Source: Pseudoneurospora amorphoporcata (lineage: Eukaryota; Ascomycota; Sordariomycetes; Sordariales; Sordariaceae). From it: 64,000 bases of DNA. The position numbers and the translations under genes are program-made. Every line of letters begins with the position of its first letter. The first letter of the stretch is position 1. This document shows positions 11,696-22,521 of this stretch, piece after piece. The notes under the pieces are model-generated. The model was not told where the DNA came from. It did no database searches and saw only the letters and a program-made list of their open reading frames with translations. Location of the stretch: assembly GCA_033297205.1 (NCBI GenBank), contig MU859109.1, positions 124,001 through 188,000 of the forward strand. Direction: 5' to 3'.

Positions 11696-11986
11696 ATCAG
11701 CTAGGGAAACGCACAAAAAAGATGACGGATCATTTCTTACCGTTGACAGATGCCAGCGCTTTGTTTACTTGGGGATATTTTGTGATGCGCGCGATGGTGG
11801 TTTGATTGATTATGAGGGTGATGATGGTGATGATGGTGGAGGAAGCGATGCGATGCGACGATGCCTGCAAATCGCTAAGTGTAACGATGGATTACTGGAC
11901 TGGTCAGTGCAGTACGAAATCTGGGTGTAATGGGTTGAAATCTGGGGGCTTGGCGGGCGCGGTACGGTTTGCTGACGCCAAGAACA

Positions 11987-12124
11987 GGAGCGTGGAAACT
12001 CAAATGGATACGAGCGATTTGGTTGGTTCAAAAATTTTAGCGTGCATTAGCGCGCGGGAAGGGTAGGGAGTGGGTGGGGCTACAGTCTCTGAAGACTTTC
12101 TCTACAGTCTAAAAAGACATTCTT
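11987..12124 (-). repeat. Right terminal inverted repeat of the MULE
   Basis: Inverted copy of 8641-8778; see that entry for the relation. The unusually G+C-rich TIR ends abruptly in very AT-rich copia-derived DNA, which helps place the boundary. Confidence 0.88.
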
Positions 12125-12129
12125 AAATT

Positions 12130-13146
12130 TATACTTTCGCCTTTATTCTAATAAATAATGAAGAATTCTTACCCTACGATAGTATAGCCTCTTTCGATGA
12201 GATATAAGAATATTAAGTTATTGTAAGGTCAATAATATACGTTGTAGTAATTACCCGCCTAGATATTATTTTCGTAGTTAACTGTTTAGTTCGCTATAAT
12301 TATAATTCTAGTCTTTAGTATTGTAAGGTTATTAATAAAGTATTATATTATCTTTAATTCTACCCTAATCTCTCCTTTTACTACGGATTATTATTAAAGT
12401 TTAAAATATTATTAGACGTATTATACGTAAATAATTCGCTAGAATAAAAGAATTTATAAGAAGTTACAATTAAATTATTTAGTGATATAGTATATTAGGG
12501 TATTATTAAGTAGAAAACAGTATTAATTTTAATAATAAAAGTAGAATTATTATTAATTTCTAACGTAGTAACGGACATTATTACTATTATATATTTATAT
12601 AGGGAAATTGAAATTCTTTTCAAGTAAAAAGTACCTGTAATTAGCTATAATAATACTTAAACAATCCGTATTCTAATTGTCGAGGCAGTACGGTTGATAA
12701 TAAAATTAAAATATATTGATATTTACTATTACTAGTTATAATAGGAAATTGTAGAGGGAAAAATTGAGGTCGAATATTTAAAGACGAAGGAAATACTAGT
12801 CAATAAATTGACGAAGGTTCTAAGATAGTTAGATTATGAAAAGTTTTAAGTTTTAATGGGTATAGCGAATATGCTCACCCAAAGGGAGATGAAGATAAAG
12901 AAAGTACTTAATGAGGTTTTAGAAAATATTTAGAGTTTAGCTAGGGAAATTAATGTGTTAGAAGAGAGAAAATTATAAATAGTTTTACTTTTGCCTAGTT
13001 TATAAGGTTTGTAAGTGGGAGAGTATATTAGATTAGAAGGTGGAGATCTGGATTTTCTAGCTATATTTAATTTGAGTTAGCCACTTAGCCTCCTAGATTA
13101 TTAGTTTTTAGGTATTTTTAGGATATTCTAGCACCCCCTATACCTT
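12130..13146 (+). mobile_element. RIP-degraded Ty1/copia retrotransposon, RNase H end and 3' LTR-like repeat
   Basis: Extremely AT-rich sequence with many TAA/TAG codons. One plus-strand frame still shows the copia RNase H order: KTVLILIIKVELL (near 12510), then a YIDIYYY-like stretch (near 12710), then the C-terminal signature VEGKIEVEYLKTKE followed by VNKLTKVL (about 12745-12825). The many T and A substitutions fit C-to-T mutation on both strands. The unit ends in the LTR-like repeat at 13031-13146. Integrase and reverse transcriptase domains were not found. The 5' portion is probably missing, or displaced by the MULE and Tc1 insertions. Confidence 0.7.
13031..13146 (+). repeat. LTR-like repeat, copy 2
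   Basis: Directly repeated relative to 7095-7208. Differences are mostly transitions (for example tctggctatactcaatc against tctagctatatttaattt), with copy 2 the more T/A-shifted. It follows the copia RNase H remnant at the place expected for a 3' LTR. Confidence 0.7.
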
Positions 13147-13840
13147 TTGGACGAGTCAGTTATATACACTCTTTAATCAATCAATTCTGCACGGTCACAT
13201 CTGATATATACAAGGTTTTTAGTTAGGTCACTATTTGTGGTGCACGTGTGGACGGTCGTCGCCTGCCAGGTGCTTGGTCCCTGAATTCGGACTTCAAGCC
13301 AGCGTCTTTCAATCAAGCAGAACGGAAATGAAACACTGGACCAATTGTTCACTAGCGCTATCACGGGTTGTAAGTGGAATTCCAATGGCCGACTGTTATT
13401 TTGACTTTTTTTTTTTTTGACACGATGCGTTCGGATGTTGACCAGAGACGCCGCAGGAATCTCTCGGTCCGTCCTGAAGACCTTTCGGATCCAACACGGC
13501 AAAATGGTGTTCGCCAATGGGTCGAAAGGCGTGTCGCCGCGCGCTAAATAACGATATCGCTAACACAGTCAAAGAAGTGGCCCCTTGGCCCACTGTAAGA
13601 GCCAAGATGATAGCCAAGACGCTCTTGGCTTCTAGAGTGACTTCGCTCTCAACGGCTCCCTTAGTCCAAGACATGATCGAGATGTCGCAATGTGAAAGAC
13701 AACGAGGAAAGCCATCACGAGTCCGAGTTACCAGTCGGTGCTCCATGTCGTGATATGAGTAACTGAGCAACAGTGGACAACACCGATGCCTGCAATGCCC
13801 TGACAAGGGTGAGCGTGGCTGCAGAGAGACAGACCCCAGA
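13147..13840. other. Intergenic sequence right of the transposon cluster
   Basis: GC content returns to normal. A run of about 13 Ts lies at 13407-13419. No gene recognised; short open frames on both strands overlap without splice signals or domains. Confidence 0.45.
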
Positions 13841-14160
13841 GGGGGGTCGCTATCCAGGTCCCAAAATCTAACCCGTTTCGGAAGTTGCACAGACCTCTTG
13901 TCTTTTCAAGATACATTCCGCAAGCAAACGGTCTCTACAACCCAGAACACAGCAATTCACCTAAAAAGCCCCCTTTTGGGCTAGCTGAGTTGTGAAAAGG
14001 AGTTTTCTAGCAATTGTTAACCACTTAATAAAAGTACTTCTGCAAATTTCTTAGTAAAAGGCTTGGAAAGTTGGATATGCTATGTGTTGTGGTATACTAG
14101 ACTAAATGCTTAGAGTGTCCGAAACGGGTTAGATTTTGGGACCTGGATAGCGACCCCCCC
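13840..14160. mobile_element. Short non-autonomous DNA element (MITE-like) with ~40-bp perfect inverted repeats
   Basis: The block 13841-13881 (ggggggtcgctatccaggtc onward to acccgtttcgg) reappears as a reverse complement at 14119-14160 with no mismatch seen over ~40 bases. About 235 bases of AT-richer sequence lie between, with no coding frame. A homopolymer of 13 Cs extends the right tip (14154-14166), so the right edge is uncertain. No clear target-site duplication was found, although agagac occurs near both sides. The size and perfect TIRs suggest a MITE or a long hairpin. Confidence 0.75.
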
Positions 14161-14166
14161 CCCCCC

Positions 14167-15363
14167 AAGAGACTCGTCGGGCGTCTTCCGGCCTTCCCCA
14201 TACCAAGAGGCCCCAATAGGGTGGGGGCCGCACAGAAAAAGGGGCTAGGGGAGAAAGTAAACAAACCTTATTTGAGCAGTCTGTCTTGACTTGACCTTGT
14301 CGTTTTTGGTCGTCATCAGGTTACAAAAAGACGACAGAGTTACTCCGGAGGTTACACAGTTACCCCAGACCGAGGGCTTCATCGCCAACCGCGGGTAGGG
14401 TGTGTGGTGACGAAGGCAGTCATGTCCATCACGACAACCTTGCAAGAGGTTGGTCACTTGGATACCTGTCCAGGGATAAAGTGCACATCGTTGTTTCATG
14501 GCCCCGTCCGATTATCTTATCGCACTTTTAGCGGAAGTCCGATATGATAGCTGCTAATCCCGACAATGCCGTTGTCGGAAAGCGATCGGGAATCGGGACG
14601 GATATCATATCCAGTTTGTGGTGGCAGAGTCGGTATCGACTTGTCGGGATACCAAGATGGGAGATGCAAATATTGGCAGAAATGAATAATAATGAGCCAC
14701 GTAGCCTTTTCTGCAGTATCTGCGATAGTGATTGCGTATACACCGTAGGACAATAGGGTTACCATCAGGCCATCATTGTTTGAGGCCTGATATTGGGATA
14801 AAAAAATAAAAAGATGCTTCTCGGTGGCAGCCGTCGCATTCATGGAAACACTCGGGCCGTTGCTGCCAGGTCCCTGGGCGTGCTCTGTTTCCAGGTTGGA
14901 AGGATTCGCGGACTGATCATTGCTCGTTTCGATGTGCGTGCAGCGCAACTCACTGCACTCTGCATTGACAGTCGTGCGTTGATAGGTAGGTGGCAGCTGA
15001 CCACCTACTCTTTTCCCACTGCCATCCGATTGCAGTGCAATGCAATCAGTCGGTCAAAAACCACCCACAGCTGGAGTCCAGATTGCAGCCACTGACCCTG
15101 ACGGGTGGCGTCACGTGGGCAGGCTAGGCAGAAAGAAGCAGCCCCACCCGCCCGGCCGCTTTCCAACTCGAACTTCTCCTCATCCCTCCCGCGTCAACCC
15201 GTCCACTCGCATCAGCCTTACTTTATCTCTTTCGCCATTTCCACTTTGCACTTGAACACCACAACTACAGCTTCGTCGCCTGGAACGCCCCCCTTTGAAC
15301 GTTCTACCCACCACCAACAATTAGTTTCCCCGAGTCGAACCCTACAAACATCGACATCGAGAT
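14167..15363. other. Intergenic region upstream of the SF3b p14 gene
   Basis: No gene recognised. A 143-codon minus-strand frame (14517-14948) lacks a plausible start context, introns or domain and is not called. The last ~200 bases are C/A/T-rich, consistent with the promoter and leader of the p14 gene. Confidence 0.45.
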
Positions 15364-16115
15364 ATGAGTCGCGCCAACAAACTTGGCCCTGAAGTGAATC
15401 GGTGAGTCCCTTTGCGGTCGCGCGCAACCTGCTGCCCGTTGGTGTCCTATCGCGCCTGCCCGCCCGTGGCCTGTACACACACCTTGCCTCTACCTACAGC
15501 CACTTGGTTCTTGGCCATGCCCCTACATTTCCTACACGACCCTCCATCAATTGCCCTTTTGTCCTACGTCAACGTTACCATTGAGGATGACTAACCCCTG
15601 GCATCTGTACAACAGAGCTTTGTTCGTAAAGAATCTAAGGTACGCCGTCGTCTGCCTCGCTGTCGTCAAGGTGATGGACATGTCATCGACTAACATGTCT
15701 CGACAGCTACAACGTAACTCCGGAGGAGCTCTTCGACCTGTTCGGAAAGTACGGGCCTATCCGGTATGGCATCCCGTCTCTGTCGATCATCATGTCGTCC
15801 TCCCACTGACCACGTCGGACTATAGTCAAGTTCGCCAGGGCATTGCGAGCAACACAAAGGGCACTGCCTTCGTTGTCTATGAGGACGTAATGGATGCGAA
15901 GCAGGCGTGTGACAAGTTGAATGGTTACAACTTTCAGAACCGCTACCTTGTTGGTATGTCTTGTCCCTCATCTTATATTGTCGTCGTCGCGGGCGTTCGC
16001 TGACCATGATGCAGTACTATACCATCAGCCCGACAAGATGAACAAGACAAAAGAGGACCTCGATGCCCGCAAGGAGAATCTAGAACGCATCAAGCGGCAA
16101 CACGGTATCGATTGA
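15364..16115 (+). CDS. SF3B6: Splicing factor SF3b subunit p14 (SF3B6 homologue), five exons
   Basis: RRM protein of the SF3b complex in U2 snRNP that contacts the branch-point region of introns; nuclear. Exons: 15364-15401, 15616-15639 (24 nt), 15707-15763, 15826-15953, 16015-16115. All phases fit and give 115 residues, close to the ~125 of animal p14. The protein opens MSRANKLGPEVNRALFVKNL, with RNP2 in ALFVKNL and RNP1 in KGTAFVVYED. The family-typical C-terminus contains VLYHQPDKM and a basic helix ending KRQHGID. Four introns in such a small gene, one defining a 24-nt exon, is intron-dense for this window. The family assignment is firm. Confidence 0.95.
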
Positions 16116-18328
16116 CAGTTAGACGGGCCTACGGACAGCCTCCGAATTCGACAACGATCGTCTGGAGGCCCGTCTTCTATGAATACTACCTCCTCCAAGA
16201 CCAGGGCGGCGCCGAGTACGACGGCTCCGAACACACCGGCTTCGAGTAGACCATCACCCCCGGCTGCGTCGAGCAGATCATCGCCGCCGGGACCGACCCG
16301 AAAGAAGGACAGGTCGCCGTTGACCTTCCACGCGCGGAGTCCCATCCCTCACTTCATGCGCAGATTGCTTCCCACTGTGCCAGAGTGCGCCTAAACGACG
16401 AACCCCTGTTATCATAAATCGGATCCCCCAGTGTACGGATGACAACAGAAGAGTTTCACGAACGACGCGCAATATCTCGTACACGCGGCCGGATTTGGTC
16501 CTGGCTTGGCTTGGCTTTGTGTTGCCTTTTGCCATACTCCACTCCTCACGAATCTTCTTACCGAAACATCTTACATGATCATTAAACTCGTTTTTCACAC
16601 GGATCGATTTGTTATTTTTACGCGGCTCCCTCATCGTTGTCGCGTTGGCATGGGGGAATCAAACGGGGTTATAGGTGTGATGGTTTGATGGACTTTTTTT
16701 TGCTTTTTATACTCTTTTACGTTTGGCTTGAGCTGGAAAGCCCCTAGGCGCGCGCAATGCTTTAATGGCCGCTTTGCTGCTGGCCTTCCTTTGCTCCTCG
16801 GTTGTCTTTAGCCTAGGGGAGGATTGCATTATGACTTTCCAACTACTGAACTGGCATTGGGATGCGGGAACAGCTGAAATTGATAGCGATACAGAACCAT
16901 CTTGGCGTCAGAGGCCATGGGAGGAGATTGCGATGAGATAATTGCAAACTAGTTTTATCCATTGGTCACTGCAATTTGGAGTGTTGGCGTAGTCTCACTG
17001 TTCGGTCAGACGATCGACTCTGAATTCACCTATTTCCTGCACCTCGATGTTCGTCGTTTGTCCGTGAACCCTGATAGCATTTTCTCGCGACGCAGACAAC
17101 GGCACTCTCGGCACAATGATATCACATTGCCAGGAGTAAAATGACGTCTGCGTATCGGCTGAGTGTAGGTGATGGATGCATGTGCATTTGATGTCGAGGC
17201 CTGGCATGCTTCTCAGCCTTGCGGGCGGGCCGTTACACTACATGAGCAGAACATCCAAGCCACCTGCTTTCGCCACAGCATGCCAGCACATGTCGGTGAT
17301 ATCAAACCGAACGATAGGGTGTTGCCTCTTGATACAGTATCAATCCCACAAGCAAGAATTGGCGAACGGCATGACAGTTCATGAACGTGCCGGATCTGCC
17401 ATCTCATGTCCTCGTTTGCATCAGACGCTCGTAACACAGCCATGTAGCACTTATTTGTGTCTGCCTCAACCATATGCCCAGATATCAGATTGCGACAGAC
17501 AGAGGCTAAAATGGCCAAAATATCGTTAAACTGTTTAGACGACGGGAAGCAAGATAGGGTAGCGGAGAGCGGAGCCGCCGTGCAAGCCCCGCGGAATTAG
17601 GTTATGGTCTTGTGGATCCCGAAACCCCAGTGGATCCAAAGGCAAGTTGGAAAAAGTGACTCCACTGTAAGGCCAAAGTGCGGTCGGCCAATCATAGGTC
17701 GAGGATGCCGCAGTACGTAAAGTCCTAAACAGAACAATGGCTCCATTCAGGGTATGCAACTGGCCTGTGACGGTTACGGGACCTTGCTGTGCAGACTGTG
17801 CATCCTCGCCTCCGCCCTGGACGTGCTTCCAGTCTGTTGACTGGATTCAGGCAAAGTGAACTAAGGCTTTGTTGTTGGGCGGCTGTGCTTGATACGCGAC
17901 ATTTGTGTGTCTCTGGACTCTGTCAATCGCTTTCCCATTTTCCCGGTAAAAACTTGACATGCGATTTGGGAATACGAAAACCAATATCAAGTTGCTCGAA
18001 CTGGGATTCTGAGCGCTCGAATGCGACTGAATGCGCTTGGCGTCATCTTCCTCCCCTTCCTTCTCGAGATCATCACCACCACCATCACCACGAGACGAGT
18101 CTACGTCCACGCCGCGTGAACTGAACCATCTGACCTTTGTACGACACACACCTCACGTCACCGTGTTCGAGCGCCGCCCCTCTTCTGTCTGGAACATCTT
18201 GGATTCTTCAGGCGACCCTTTCTTTTCTGTTGGGAGAAACCTGTCTCGGAAATACCCAAGACAACTTTATCTCCAACATACACACATACACACCCGCAAA
18301 AGTGTCCCAAGACTTGCACTCCATCCAA
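16116..18328. other. Intergenic region, no gene recognised
   Basis: About 2.2 kb. The first ~300 bases are probably the p14 3' region. Open frames up to 118 codons are present on both strands but overlap each other and show no domain. The last ~350 bases are C/A-rich and serve as promoter and leader of the STIMATE-family gene; its frame is open upstream of 18329 but has no ATG there. Confidence 0.45.
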
Positions 18329-19982
18329 ATGTTTCCTCTACAGCAACCACCGCCTCCAGGACCCTTAGCGCCTGGTCCCCGTCCCCTCGGCGCAACAACG
18401 CATTTATCTTTTTCACGACAACATCGAAACCTTGATATTGGCCTTGTTGACGCACCAGTTGCAGCTACTCTCCCGTCACATCACCGCGTGCGCATCGGAA
18501 CCGTTAGCGGTCTCCGGCGTCGCCTAGGTGGCGAGGCAGCAGCTGCTGGGGCGGATACCCGTCCCGATTACTTTGTCGACCCACGAGTAGACACCGAACT
18601 CCACGACGATACCGACGCCGAAGACACTTTGGAACCCCAACCATTCGAAACCTTTCCTCACATTGTCGACGTCAACCCACCTGCCCCGGCCGGAACCGTT
18701 ATTTCAGTCACGATAACTCCCACATCTCAACCAACGTCAACACCACAACCAACCTCCCCCACCTCCGCCTCCCCAATGTCTCAACAAACAGACAACAACA
18801 CCGAATGCCGCCTTCTCGGCTCCTTCGCTATCTTGGTCCAAATCGCCCTTGGCTGCTTGGCTATATCTTCGCTGGTCTATAAGCGCTGGCGCGAACGGCC
18901 GCAGAGACCGGTGAAGATTTGGTTCTTTGATGTGTCGAAACAAGTCTTTGGGAGCGTGTTGGTGCACGCCGCCAACGTTTTCATGTCGATGTTGACCAGC
19001 GGCAAGTTTGAGATTAAGGTGTTGGACCCGGTGGCTGTGGCTGTTGGGACAAAAATGGTCAAGCGAGCTGTGGAATATGGGGTATTAAGTGCGAGAGGCG
19101 AAGACGAGTATACGCCCAATCCGTGCTCGTTTTATTTGTTGAATTTGGCCATTGATGTAAGTTACTCCCCCGTCTTTCTTCCTTGGTGAAGCTATGCTGA
19201 CAGAAAACGAAAAATTAAAACAGACAACAATCGGCATCCCAATTCTCATCCTCCTAGTCCGCCTCCTCTCCCGCGGTCTCACTTACACCCCCCTCGGCCA
19301 ACCGCCCGAGTCCCTCCAATCCGGCAACTACACGCCCCTCTACTCTCCACCTGGAACTAAGCCCCGCTGGGCTTGGTGGTTCAAGCAATCCATCATCTAC
19401 TTCATCGGTCTTATGGGGATGAAGTTCTTTGTGCTCATCATCTTCATGGTCTTTCCCTGGATTTCTCGCGTAGGCGACTGGGCCCTCGGCTGGACCGAAG
19501 GCAACGAGCGTCTGCAGATTGCTTTCGTCATGATGATTTTCCCGCTCATCATGAATGCGTTGCAGTATTACATTATTGATTCGTACATCAAGAACCAGGA
19601 ACAGATCCCGGAGGACGGGGCCGAATCTGAGGGGTTGGTTACGGGACGCGGGGATGCGGAGGCTGCGAACCCTGCAGAAAGGGGCAGTGTTTACAGTGTC
19701 ATAAGCGGAAGGGACGAGGGGAGTAGCTCGGAGGATGATAGTGATGGTGAGGGGGAGTTGCCTATGGATAAGCAGGGTGATAAGGGTGGTAAGGCTTCTG
19801 GCAAGAAGGGGGTCAAGACTAAAGTGAGAGAGACAAACGGGGATGGGGAGGAATATGATCCTGCGGTGGATGGGGATACGCCTACCGTCATCGGGAGCAG
19901 GGCTAGTGCGGTGTCGGGTGTCAGTGGAAGTATCAGGGAGGAAAGACTTAAGGAATCGGATAGTCTGATTTCTCATGAGTGA
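18329..19982 (+). CDS. STIMATE (TMEM110)-family multi-pass membrane protein
   Basis: Fungal relatives are vacuolar membrane proteins (yeast YPL162C type); the animal member regulates ER-plasma membrane calcium contacts. Exons 18329-19156 and 19224-19982 flank a 67-nt intron (GTAAGT...CAG); 528 residues. The N-terminal ~160 residues are Pro/Thr-rich and disordered. The conserved core begins with a membrane segment LLGSFAILVQIALGCL (about 163-178), then KRWRERPQRPVKIWFFDVSKQ, VLVHAANVFMS and CSFYLLNLAID, the last crossing the intron into GIPILILLVRLLS. Two more hydrophobic segments follow (IYFIGLMGMKFFVLIIFMVFPW, IAFVMMIFPLIMNALQYYII). The tail is acidic and Ser/Lys-rich. The start is the first ATG in frame. 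The family call rests on the core motifs recalled from memory. Confidence 0.85.
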
Positions 19983-20635
19983 GCTGGCTCGGCTGGGTCA
20001 CCACACCTTCACCATCCCCCTCACTTCCTTTTTGGGTTTTACCTTCATTCTCTCTTCTTCTCGTCTCATCTCATCTCAGCCAAAAAAAAAAAAAAAAAAA
20101 AAGCGAAAGCGAAAGCACAAAACTATATAGCAGGACTATTCGCGAGGGGTTCATTACGAGAAACCTTTCTCACAGGTGAAAGTCTCTGCGGACCAAAACA
20201 GCATCCAGCATTTATATATACATACGTTCACTGGGAGAGCATGGCAGAATAGGTCAGATTACGGGTAGGGTACCTAGCACCTAAGCGTTTGTTTGTTTAA
20301 TCAGTCGTATAAGTCGGAGCACATTGGCGCAAGTATTTATTTATTTAGTTTGAAAACGAGGTTGCTGGTTTTTATCCTCATGATTAAGGGTTGTCGTGTC
20401 TTGTGTGTACAGAACAAATATGTCATATCCGTAGGTCGCCTTTTCTTACAACAGCCTCCCCTCAGAACGAGATAAGTCGTCCTCATAGCGGTTCATACAC
20501 GGAATATCCAGCTGAGTATGCATGAATGTTTCATCCAGAACCATTAATTACAATATGGACATGTTACACATACAGTATTTCTATATCATTCATTTCATGT
20601 CTTTCTTTTATCTTCCCACACCCTTATCAGTACAT
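19983..20635. other. Convergent intergenic region with a poly(A) tract
   Basis: Lies between the 3' ends of the STIMATE-family gene (+) and CCT4 (-). A run of 21 As sits at 20082-20102. AT-rich, as expected for two 3' untranslated regions; no gene recognised. Confidence 0.55.
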
Positions 20636-22521
20636 CTACCTGCTAAGAGCGATATCGTCAATCCTGAGAATCATCTTCACCGTCTCGGCTGCCAGCTGGA
20701 TCGCGCTCGTGCTGACCAACAGGGGCTGAAGAACATTCTCCTTGGCGATATTCGGGTTGATACCACCGCTCTTGATGCTGACGCCGGCGTTCTTCTCGCC
20801 GTTCTCGTGCCTGTGGCGCAGGTCCGTCACCACCTTGATACTGTTCAGACCGGCGTTCTCCGCCAAAGTTGTGGGGATCACCTCCATGGCGTCCGCGAAC
20901 GCCTTCCAGCAGATGGCTTCGGTGCCGCTCAGGGCGCGCGCCTGCTTGGCCAGCTGCGAGGCAATCTCAACCTCAGCGGCGCCGCCACCGGCGATGAGCG
21001 CCTTCTTCTTGACCAGGCAGCGGACGACGCAGAGGGCATCGTGGAGGGAGCGCTCGGCCTCGTCGAGGATGAGGCTGTTGGCGCCGCGGACGACGACCGA
21101 GACAGTCTTGCCGGCCGACTTGGTGCCGGTTACCTTGACCATGCGGGAGCCGGAGGAGTTGACTTCCTCGACCAGGTCGGCCGAACCGAGCTTGTCCTCG
21201 GTGAAGGAGTCAATGTCGGCGATGGGCTTGCAGCCGGTCGACTTGCAAATGAACTCGACCTCGTCGCGCTCAATGTCCTTGACGGCGAGGATGCCGAGGC
21301 GCTGGAGAAAGTGCAGGGACAGGTCGTTGACGGCGTCGCGGAGGATGGATTTCTGGATGAAGAGAACATTGCACTTGGCTTTCTTGATCTTCTTGACCAT
21401 GTTGAGGAGGTAGGTGCGCTCTTCCTTGACGATCTTGTCCATCTGACGGTAGTCGTTTACGGAGATGGTGTTTTCCATCTGTAGAAGAGGTTGTTAGTGA
21501 CGGTATAAATAGGGGTAGCGCTTCAGATGACAAGAAGCCAATCAAGGTTTGTAATAGTATGCAGAGGTATACGCACATCAGGCTTGGGAGGGCTGAGCTG
21601 GAACTGAATGAGACCGATCCTGGCCTTCTCCATCCTGACGGGACCACCAGCACTCTTGATGACGGGCTGTGTAAGGACGAGACCATCAACCAGCTCCGAG
21701 TCCTCGATCGTACCGCCGACCTTCTTGACTATGCGAATGTTCTTGAGGTCGACGTTCTCGGCGGTCTTGATATCTATCGTCTTGGTGACAGCGTTAACGG
21801 CCATGGGGCCGAGGAGGTTGGAGTATTGTGACACGATCTTGGAGGAGAGCGAGGTGTTGGCGGCCTGGAGGAGGGAGGCGGTATCTGTGAGGGCGATGGG
21901 TTGCGACATGTCGTGGAGGACGTCTACCGCGGCGGCGGCGGCTCTTTGGAAAGCTTCGGAGATGACTGAGGGGTGGATGCCCTTGCCTAGTAGCCTGTCG
22001 GCGGCACCAAGCAAGCTACCGCAAAGGACGACGACGGAGGTTGTGCCATCTCCGGCCTCGACATCTTGGGCGTGCGACAGCTGGACGAGCATCTTGGCTG
22101 TGGGGTGCATGACCGACATGCTGTTCAACATTGTGCTGCCGTCGTTGGTGATGATGGTCTCCCCCTTTCCACTCCTGATCATCTTGTCCATACCCCGCGG
22201 TCCCAGCGACGTTCTGACGGCATCGGCGACGGCTGGTGGGAGGTCCGCGTTAGCACCACCACAAGACAAGCTGACAGCAGGTATTTCTAAAGTGTATATG
22301 CATACCTCTGGCGGCGACAATGTTGGACGAACGAACGGCGATGGGCTTCTCCTTGTCCTGTTCACATGGTGGGGTATCAGCAAGTGGCTTGTCACGGCTT
22401 CATCCCTCCTGGAGCTTTCGCAGCACCGACTCCTATCGAGAGGTCAGTTTCCAAAAAGCGGGACACGCACCCTGAAAGTCGCATTGCTCGTCGTTTGAGT
22501 AGCTACCGGTGCGGTCGCCAT
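20636..22521 (-). CDS. cct4: T-complex protein 1 subunit delta (CCT4), cytosolic chaperonin
   Basis: One of eight subunits of the TRiC/CCT ring that folds actin, tubulin and other cytosolic proteins using ATP. Exons on the minus strand: 22521-22471, 22357-22306, 22232-21577, 21478-20636. Phases fit; 533 residues, normal for the family. The chaperonin signatures are present: KPIAVRSSNIVAARAVADAVRTSLGP spread across exons 1-3, the nucleotide-binding GDGTTSVVV and NDGSTML, and late GGGAAEVEIA. The delta identity comes from the apical segment LLNMVKKIKKAKCNVLFIQKSI, and from PIADIDSFTEDKLGSADLVEEV. Donors are GTGCGT or GTATGC. It is divergent from the proteasome gene at 23189, sharing a 667-bp promoter region. 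Confidence 0.96.

Larger units (their letters stand above)
8641..12124 (-). mobile_element. Mutator-like element (MULE) with long terminal inverted repeats
   Basis: Bases 8641-8778 and 11987-12124 are inverted copies of each other, about 135 bases and nearly identical by eye. Both contain the block ctgtagccccacccactccc and the block gcgcgctaatgcacgctaaa. Between them, on the minus strand, lies a MULE-type transposase. A tatacttt motif abuts the left end (8632-8639) and recurs five bases beyond the right end (12130-12137). This is a possible 8-9-bp target-site duplication, with uncertain exact termini. The long TIRs, element size (~3.5 kb) and transposase agree on a Mutator superfamily element. 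Confidence 0.85.

Noticed and set aside
14517..14948. 143-codon minus-strand frame
   Set aside because: No recognisable family, unclear start, and no supporting context.
18137..18328. N-terminal extension of the STIMATE-family protein
   Set aside because: The frame is open upstream but has no ATG before 18329, and the encoded sequence looks like untranslated leader.
20522..21484. 320-codon open frame on the plus strand
   Set aside because: It is the antisense of CCT4 exon 4; the minus-strand frame carries the chaperonin motifs, so this is a shadow of GC-rich codon use.
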